From positions 62,001 through 126,000 of the forward strand of contig NZ_KI519474.1 in the NCBI RefSeq assembly GCF_000482705.1: a stretch of 64,000 bases of DNA. Reading direction: 5' to 3'. The number at the start of each line of letters is the position of its first letter. Within the stretch, counting starts at the first letter, position 1. Under the pieces are notes generated by a model that saw only the letters and a program-made list of their open reading frames with translations, searched no databases and was not told the DNA's origin. This document shows, piece after piece, positions 60,339 through 64,000 of this stretch. The stretch is from Glycomyces arizonensis DSM 44726 (GTDB taxonomy: Bacteria; Actinomycetota; Actinomycetes; Mycobacteriales; Micromonosporaceae). Position numbers and translations under genes: made by a program.

Positions 60339-60349
60339 CAGACAAGAAA

Positions 60350-60379
60350 CGGGAGGCGAGCCGTAACACTCGCCTCCCG
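60350..60379 (+). terminator. hairpin after 60338
   Basis: Perfect 11-base arms (60350-60360 and 60369-60379) with an 8-base loop, 12 bases after the stop codon. Confidence 0.7.
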
Positions 60380-60421
60380 GTTAATCCACCAAATCTAACC
60401 AACCTAGGAAAGAAGGAAGAA

Positions 60422-60577
60422 ATGGACTTCAATGATAACACAGTCGAAATCCCGGTGACCTGGAACGAGCTTGCCGTCGCGCTCTCAGCGCTCCGTAACG
60501 CCGGAGACGATGAGCTTGCGAACGAGCTTGCCCGCCGATTCGGCAAGGCGGAATACGACCAGTGGGAGGACAAGTAG
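60422..60577 (+). CDS. 51-aa element-encoded protein
   Basis: MDFNDNTVEIPVTWNELA then a helix with LSALRNAGDDELANELARRFG and an acidic end. GAAGGAAG precedes the ATG. Its TAG overlaps the GTG of the DUF2637 gene by one base, which supports it as real. Function unknown; similar tiny genes sit before DUF2637 genes in actinobacterial plasmids. Confidence 0.7.
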   Translation: MDFNDNTVEIPVTWNELAVALSALRNAGDDELANELARRFGKAEYDQWEDK

Positions 60578-61131
60578 TGAAGTCGTTCCTGTCAACCCTT
60601 GCCACGATCGCTGTCGCCGCTGTCGCGGCGGTCATCTCGTTCATCCATATCCGGGAGCTGTGCCTTATCGCTGGGCAACCGGAAGTCGTCGCGCTCATCA
60701 TGCCGTTGTCAGTCGACGGGCTGCTGTTGTCAGCCTCGCTGTCACTCATCACGGGAACTGGCAACAGGTTCACAGCGTGGCTGTCCTTCATTGTCGGGGT
60801 GGCCGCTTCGATCGCTGCGAACGTCGCGGTCGCTGAGCCGAACACGGTTGCTCGGCTCGTGAGCGCGTGGCCCGCGCTAGCGCTTCTCTTGACCGTTGAG
60901 CACTTGATACGCCGCGCACCGTCTGAGTCGGTCACAGCGGCTGTCACGGCAGACACCCCTAGTCAGGTAGTGACAGAGCTGCCGTCAAAGCTTGTCGGCT
61001 ACGCCGAAGCCGTGGAAGCGTCGCCGGAGGCGACTGTGAAGGAATTGGCTAAGACGTTGCAGGTGTCGGCGCGCACGGTGGCGCGCTACAAGAAAGAGTT
61101 TGACGCTCGCATGACACCGCAGACAGCTTAG
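60577..61131 (+). CDS. DUF2637 membrane protein with C-terminal helix-turn-helix-like end
   Basis: 184 aa. Four membrane helices (about 5-25, 38-58, 63-85, 88-108) as in DUF2637 proteins carried by actinobacterial plasmids and integrative elements. A linker and a DNA-binding-like segment follow (EATVKELAKTLQVSARTVARYKKEF). GTG start with GGGAGGA upstream. Probably a replication- or maintenance-associated accessory protein. Confidence 0.8.
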   Translation: MKSFLSTLATIAVAAVAAVISFIHIRELCLIAGQPEVVALIMPLSVDGLLLSASLSLITGTGNRFTAWLSFIVGVAASIAANVAVAEPNTVARLVSAWPALALLLTVEHLIRRAPSESVTAAVTADTPSQVVTELPSKLVGYAEAVEASPEATVKELAKTLQVSARTVARYKKEFDARMTPQTA

Positions 61132-61148
61132 CGACACACGACACGACA

Positions 61149-61174
61149 GGGGCGACAGTTTCGGCTGTCGCCCC
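61149..61174 (+). terminator. hairpin between DUF2637 and RepA-like genes
   Basis: GGGGCGACAG (61149-61158) pairs with CTGTCGCCCC (61165-61174), loop TTTCGG. It ends 6 bases before the next ATG, so it could instead control translation of the RepA-like gene. Confidence 0.6.
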
Positions 61175-61180
61175 GCAACC

Positions 61181-62197
61181 ATGAGGAGACACAAAACATT
61201 GGATGCATACGAATACCCGCGCAGCGGAGGTGACGGAACATGGGCCTACCCGTTCCGGTCATTCGAGTATTGGGCCGACCTGGCAGAGAAGACACCGGAC
61301 TTTCTTATTGAAGGGCTGCTTCACTCGGCTACCAATTCAATCTCGGGTAAACCGACTGTAGGGAAGACTCGACTTGCCGCCGCTCTGGCGGCTGCTGTCG
61401 CTAATGAAGATGAGGAATTTTGCGGTCGGAAGATCAACGATCACGGGCCGGTTATGATTATCTCGACTGACGCGGGGGAAACCCGTAAGTGGGGTCTGAG
61501 GCTTCGGGAGCACAACGTCAAGCCCGGAAGGGCCGGTGTCGCCAAGTTCAACCCCTCGCATTGGGACCTGTACAAGGAACAGGCGAAGGTGTCGAAACTG
61601 TTTGTGGTGGACAACCTGACGGGCATTCTCGGGGGTGGGAGCATCGGGGACGATGCGGTGGCCCGGAACCTGCTACAGCCGCTAGCGGATATCGCAGAGC
61701 TGGGAACAACCGTGCTGCTCATCGCGCACTCGGCGAAGAACTTCGAAGCGAACACAGGAAAGTACACGCCAACGGGCGTGATGGGGTCGACTGTCTACCA
61801 GGCTTGGGAGCGGCTGAATATCCACATACACGATGTGACAGAGCCGAACACTCGGCACTTGCAAATCAAGTCAAACGACGCACCCGAACAGAAGATCAGC
61901 ATTGCCGCGAAGTGGGGCCGTGCTTCGGCCGAGTGGCGCTTTGTCCAGGAGCACGAGGACAAGCGGGTGAGGACCGAGGAGACAGCCGAGCGCAAGCGCA
62001 ACCTGTTCGATGAGGTCGCGAACGATTCCGAGCTGTCGAAGATCGAAGCAGTGAACGCGGTCGGTAGGGAGCTGGTGAAGAAGTTCCCCGGTCGCTGGGA
62101 GGGCAAGGACCCCGCCAAGGCCGCGAAGCAGGCATTCACCCGAGCGAAGAACCTGGTTGGCGGCGAGTACACGGGTGGGCGCTGGACGGCGCCGTGA
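61181..62197 (+). CDS. RepA-like AAA ATPase/helicase (AAA_25 type)
   Basis: 338 aa. RecA-fold hexameric helicase-like ATPase of plasmids and phages. Seen: FLIEGLLHSATNSISGKPTVGKTRLAAALA (Walker A G-K-P-T-V-G-K-T), VMIISTDAGE, SKLFVVDNLTGILGGGS (Walker B), TTVLLIAHSAKNFE (sensor) and a C-terminal helical part. Likely the replication helicase of the element. ATG 61181 lacks an SD; TTG 61199 has GAGGAG ten bases before and is an equally good start. Confidence 0.8.
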   Translation: MRRHKTLDAYEYPRSGGDGTWAYPFRSFEYWADLAEKTPDFLIEGLLHSATNSISGKPTVGKTRLAAALAAAVANEDEEFCGRKINDHGPVMIISTDAGETRKWGLRLREHNVKPGRAGVAKFNPSHWDLYKEQAKVSKLFVVDNLTGILGGGSIGDDAVARNLLQPLADIAELGTTVLLIAHSAKNFEANTGKYTPTGVMGSTVYQAWERLNIHIHDVTEPNTRHLQIKSNDAPEQKISIAAKWGRASAEWRFVQEHEDKRVRTEETAERKRNLFDEVANDSELSKIEAVNAVGRELVKKFPGRWEGKDPAKAAKQAFTRAKNLVGGEYTGGRWTAP

Positions 62198-62211
62198 CAA
62201 GTAGACAGAAC

Positions 62212-62248
62212 ACACCCGCTCGGGGCACACGTTCCGGGCGGGTGTTTC
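62212..62248 (+). terminator. terminator of the RepA-like gene
   Basis: ACACCCGC (62212-62219) pairs with GCGGGTGT (62238-62245), followed by TTT. Confidence 0.65.
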
Positions 62249-62254
62249 CCCAGC

Positions 62255-62565
62255 TTGGAACAGGTGGAACAACGGAACCCCCCCCTTATATTCATCCCCC
62301 CCTGTTCCAATCTCCGGCCTTTCTGAGGCCGGAGAATATGCAGCCCCTCAAGGGCTGCCATGATATGAATATGGGCCGCCTGAAGCGGCCCCATGACAGA
62401 GCCAGCCGCTTCGCGGCGGCTGGCAATGAATAATATATATTAGATTAATAGGAAATAGGGTCGGCCCTCCCAAGGGGTCGGCCCTCTTTTTGCTTCTTGA
62501 ATATGAGAGGCCGCTTCCGTTATCACTCTCGCGGCCGACAATGAATGACAGAGGTGGAACGCCCC
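62255..62565. repeat. array of stem-loops with AT-rich spacers
   Basis: After a 10-base inverted repeat TTGGAACAGG/CCTGTTCCAA (62255-62264, 62301-62310) there are compact hairpins at 62312-62334 (CTCCGGCC), 62340-62358 (GCAGCCC), 62373-62391 (GGGCCGC), 62401-62424 (GCCAGCCGC), a terminator-like AGGG..CCCT plus T5 near 62478-62497, and GCCCC-GAA-GGGGC near 62552-62564. Short AT-rich spacers such as AATATG and GATATGAATATG separate them. The 550-bp gap 62198-62749 holds no gene. Origin, structured RNA or REP-like DNA are possible. Confidence 0.55.
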
Positions 62566-62707
62566 GAAGGGGCTGGAAGCGATGGAATGAACTTGGATAT
62601 TCAAAAGCTCGTTGGCGCTCCGCAGCGCCGCCGAGCGTAGATTAGTTGTTAACTTTTCATCCTTCGTTCATCTTCCGATGTCTTCGCATCTCCAGATTCT
62701 CTCTGTC

Positions 62708-62730
62708 GGCCGCCGGATCGTGAGGCGGCC
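62708..62730 (-). terminator. terminator of the GntR gene
   Basis: GGCCGCC (62708-62714) pairs with GGCGGCC (62724-62730), 20 bases after the GntR stop on the minus strand. Confidence 0.6.
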
Positions 62731-62749
62731 TTTATAGGGGTAGGAGCAG

Positions 62750-62977
62750 CTACGGCGCGCGGAACACGCCACGCTGCGGAAGTACCAAGATCAGTCCTTC
62801 GGCCTCCAGCTCTGCCAACGCCTTCCGCGTGGTCACGCGCGACACGCCGATGTCCTCGGCGAGCTGCCGTTCGCTCGGCATCTCGGCACCGGGCGCCCAC
62901 TCGTCCGCCTGGACGCGTGCGCGGATGAGCGCTGCCGCCTGGAGGTAGAGCGGCGTAGCCGAGTAGCGATCGATCAT
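62750..62977 (-). CDS. GntR-type winged-helix repressor (KorSA-like)
   Basis: 75 aa, only the winged helix-turn-helix: TPLYLQAAALIRARVQADEW, PSERQLAEDIGVSRVTTRKALAELEAEGLI, and the wing LPQRGVFRAP. No ligand-binding domain, unlike full GntR regulators but like small KorSA/KorB-type repressors of actinomycete plasmids. It is divergent from the small gene at 63066, with repeated operator sites between. Confidence 0.85.
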   Translation of the reverse strand: MIDRYSATPLYLQAAALIRARVQADEWAPGAEMPSERQLAEDIGVSRVTTRKALAELEAEGLILVLPQRGVFRAP

Positions 62978-63001
62978 GCCGCCGAGCGTAGGCGGCTCTG
63001 A

Positions 63002-63052
63002 ACTGGTCTAGCTGGTTTCGGTTCTATGTCTTGTCCTACTGGTCTAGCTGGT
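63002..63052. promoter_or_regulatory. direct-repeat operator of the GntR repressor
   Basis: ACTGGTCTAGCTGGT occurs identically at 63002-63016 and 63038-63052, 36 bases apart, each with a central CTAG. A related GAGCTGGACTAGCTC lies near 63769-63783. Location between the GntR gene and the divergent gene fits autoregulation and control of the rightward operon. Confidence 0.65.
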
Positions 63053-63065
63053 CTACCCTGTGGTG

Positions 63066-63206
63066 ATGACCACCAAGGCCAAGAAGCGTGCCGTACCGGC
63101 ACCGCGTAGCCAGCACCTTCCACGCAGGGGAAACCCGCAAGTGTGCGAGCTGTGCGGCTCGCTATGGCCTTGCAAGGACGCACGGATCGTCTGGTGTGAG
63201 GGGTAG
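63066..63206 (+). CDS. 46-aa Cys-rich protein
   Basis: Basic N-terminus (MTTKAKKRAVPAPRSQH), then V-C-E-L-C-G-S-L-W-P-C-K-D and W-C near the end, a possible zinc-knuckle. Its TAG lies two bases before the next GTG. Typical tiny gene of actinomycete elements. Function unknown. Confidence 0.6.
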   Translation: MTTKAKKRAVPAPRSQHLPRRGNPQVCELCGSLWPCKDARIVWCEG

Positions 63207-63208
63207 CT

Positions 63209-63403
63209 GTGACGCTGTATCGCCGTACGTCGGCTGAGGATGCGCTCAGGGCGCTAGAGGTGCACACCAAGGACAAGGACGGGTACTGCCGCTGTTGTCG
63301 CCGCGGAGGTGTGCTCGCCAGCTTCACGACGTGCGAGCCGTACCGCTGGGCTCTCCGTGTTCTGAGGAATGAATTAGCCTCAGAAGCGCCTGAGCGCTTC
63401 TAG
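63209..63403 (+). CDS. 64-aa Cys-rich protein
   Basis: MTLYRRTSAEDALRALEVH, then GYCRCCRRGG and FTTCEPYRWALRVLRNEL. The C-x-C-C...C pattern may bind zinc. Coupled to 63066-63206. Function unknown. Confidence 0.62.
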   Translation: MTLYRRTSAEDALRALEVHTKDKDGYCRCCRRGGVLASFTTCEPYRWALRVLRNELASEAPERF

Positions 63404-63409
63404 TCTGCC

Positions 63410-63441
63410 AAGCCCTTGTCTGGATGCCTTCAAGGGCTTTT
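63410..63441 (+). terminator. intrinsic terminator
   Basis: AAGCCCTTG (63410-63418) pairs with CAAGGGCTT (63431-63439), then TT of a T4 run. Ends the two-gene unit at 63066-63403. Confidence 0.8.
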
Positions 63442-64000
63442 CGTGTCTCTACGGCCCGTACAGCGGGCCGGATGATGTTCTCTGTGTTCATCGTTCGGCC
63501 GTCTGCCGTCTGCTTGGGAGCACTTCGAGGTTCCCTCGAAGTGCCTACGTCCTGACGAAGTGGCTTAGGTACACCTTACTTACCGCACTCTCCAGAATGG
63601 AAGAGAGCGGTTACCAGTCTGGAATAGACAGTGCTTCAAAAGCCTCAAATACCCTAGTTTTATAACGCTCAGACACTCAATATGATAACAGCATGGTAAC
63701 AATACCCACTGTTTCATGATTTTAGTGACGCACGCCACTCTCTATTCCACTACAGACATTCGTGGTCTGAGCTGGACTAGCTCATTTTGAACGTTCAATT
63801 TACAACTTTGCCGTGTCTAGATTTACTGGTCACGGCTATTGCTGTCTGTCCACAAGTTTTTATCCCGAACTAACTAATGAAGGGGTATTTAACCGGGAGA
63901 ACTTCTCGGGAACTTCTTTCGTCGGTGGAGTCTGGCTTCATCCGACGCGCTTTGGGCGGCGGTCCGAGGCAAGTTGTATTACAAGATAACAGCGCCTTCA
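63442..64000. other. AT-rich non-coding end of window
   Basis: No supported gene in 559 bases. Two further perfect hairpins are GGCCCG/CGGGCC (63453-63458, 63464-63469) and GCACTTCGAGG/CCTCGAAGTGC (63520-63530, 63534-63544, loop TTC). GC drops strongly from about 63600, with GGAATAGA (63619) and its inverse TCTATTCC (63741), a CTAG operator-like site near 63769, and the pair GAGAACTTCTC/GGAACTTC near 63900. Could be a replication or partition region of the element or the promoter of a gene beyond the edge. Confidence 0.5.

Larger units (their letters stand above)
59941..64000. mobile_element. integrated plasmid/AICE-like element, left part
   Basis: From about 59941 to the window end the GC content falls, intergenic spaces widen and gene content becomes plasmid-like: two tiny genes, DUF2637, a RepA-like AAA ATPase, a hairpin-rich region, a KorSA-like GntR repressor with repeated operators and two tiny Cys-rich genes. 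It interrupts a GNAT gene. No integrase, relaxase or FtsK-type transfer gene is seen; these would lie past the right edge. Exact ends are not determined. Near the junction GTACAGGGAAGGGTACAAG is repetitive. Confidence 0.7.

Noticed and set aside
62255..62565. CRISPR array
   Set aside because: Stems differ in sequence, no constant repeat with equal spacers and no cas genes.

Overview
The window is about 60 kb of very GC-rich actinobacterial chromosome followed by about 4 kb of lower-GC integrated plasmid- or phage-like DNA. Family content fits an actinomycete: CarD, a WhiB protein, DUF3151, two Get3/ArsA-like ATPases, a LAL-type LuxR regulator and WXG100 proteins. The block ponA2-whiB4(wblA)-two ArsA-like ATPases-DUF4177-RidA (8690-16552) keeps the order known around M. 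tuberculosis ponA2/whiB4/Rv3680/Rv3679 and Streptomyces wblA. Secreted pectinesterase and GH43 genes suggest a plant- or soil-associated genus. A member of Glycomycetaceae is a guess only.

Layout. 1-7.3 kb: DUF3151, Rieske lipoprotein, an accD/acyl-CoA dehydrogenase operon behind a TetR-like operator, an acyltransferase-3/SGNH membrane enzyme, deoD and tRNA-Ser(CGA). 7.5-16.6 kb: EEP-family membrane protein and the ponA2-whiB4-ArsA-RidA block, with a structured, repeat-rich 660-bp gap. 16.6-26.5 kb: fumarylacetoacetase-like protein, carD-ispF-TPR operon, Thr/Asp-repeat lipoprotein, DEDDh exonuclease, amino-acid:Na+ symporter, RecD2 helicase, yajQ and tRNA-Tyr. 26.5-34.5 kb: giant LuxR regulator ending inside tRNA-Tyr, DUF3558-like lipoprotein, orphan histidine kinase and a divergent ABC exporter-type cassette. 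34.5-44.3 kb: accessory region of small helical, WXG100, EspC-like, YbaB-like and membrane proteins, i.e. type VII secretion clients without the Ecc machinery. 44.4-59.5 kb: GNAT, metallophosphoesterase, GH43, pectinesterase, CDC48-like AAA protein, beta-helix membrane protein, groEL with two CIRCE operators, peptide MFS transporter and K+ channel. 59.94 kb to the end: an integrated element that truncates a GNAT gene. It carries DUF2637, a RepA-like AAA ATPase, a hairpin array and a KorSA-like GntR repressor with repeated operators.

Genes that work together. CarD, IspF and the TPR protein are co-transcribed. The ArsA-like pair and the membrane-anchored protein form one operon. The six genes 38205-35321 are translationally coupled. 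The ABC ATPase and permease with a 37-aa membrane peptide form an ATGA-overlapping cassette facing a histidine kinase. A recurrent signal is TANNNT placed 6 or 7 bases before the start codon of at least 13 genes, which predicts leaderless mRNAs.
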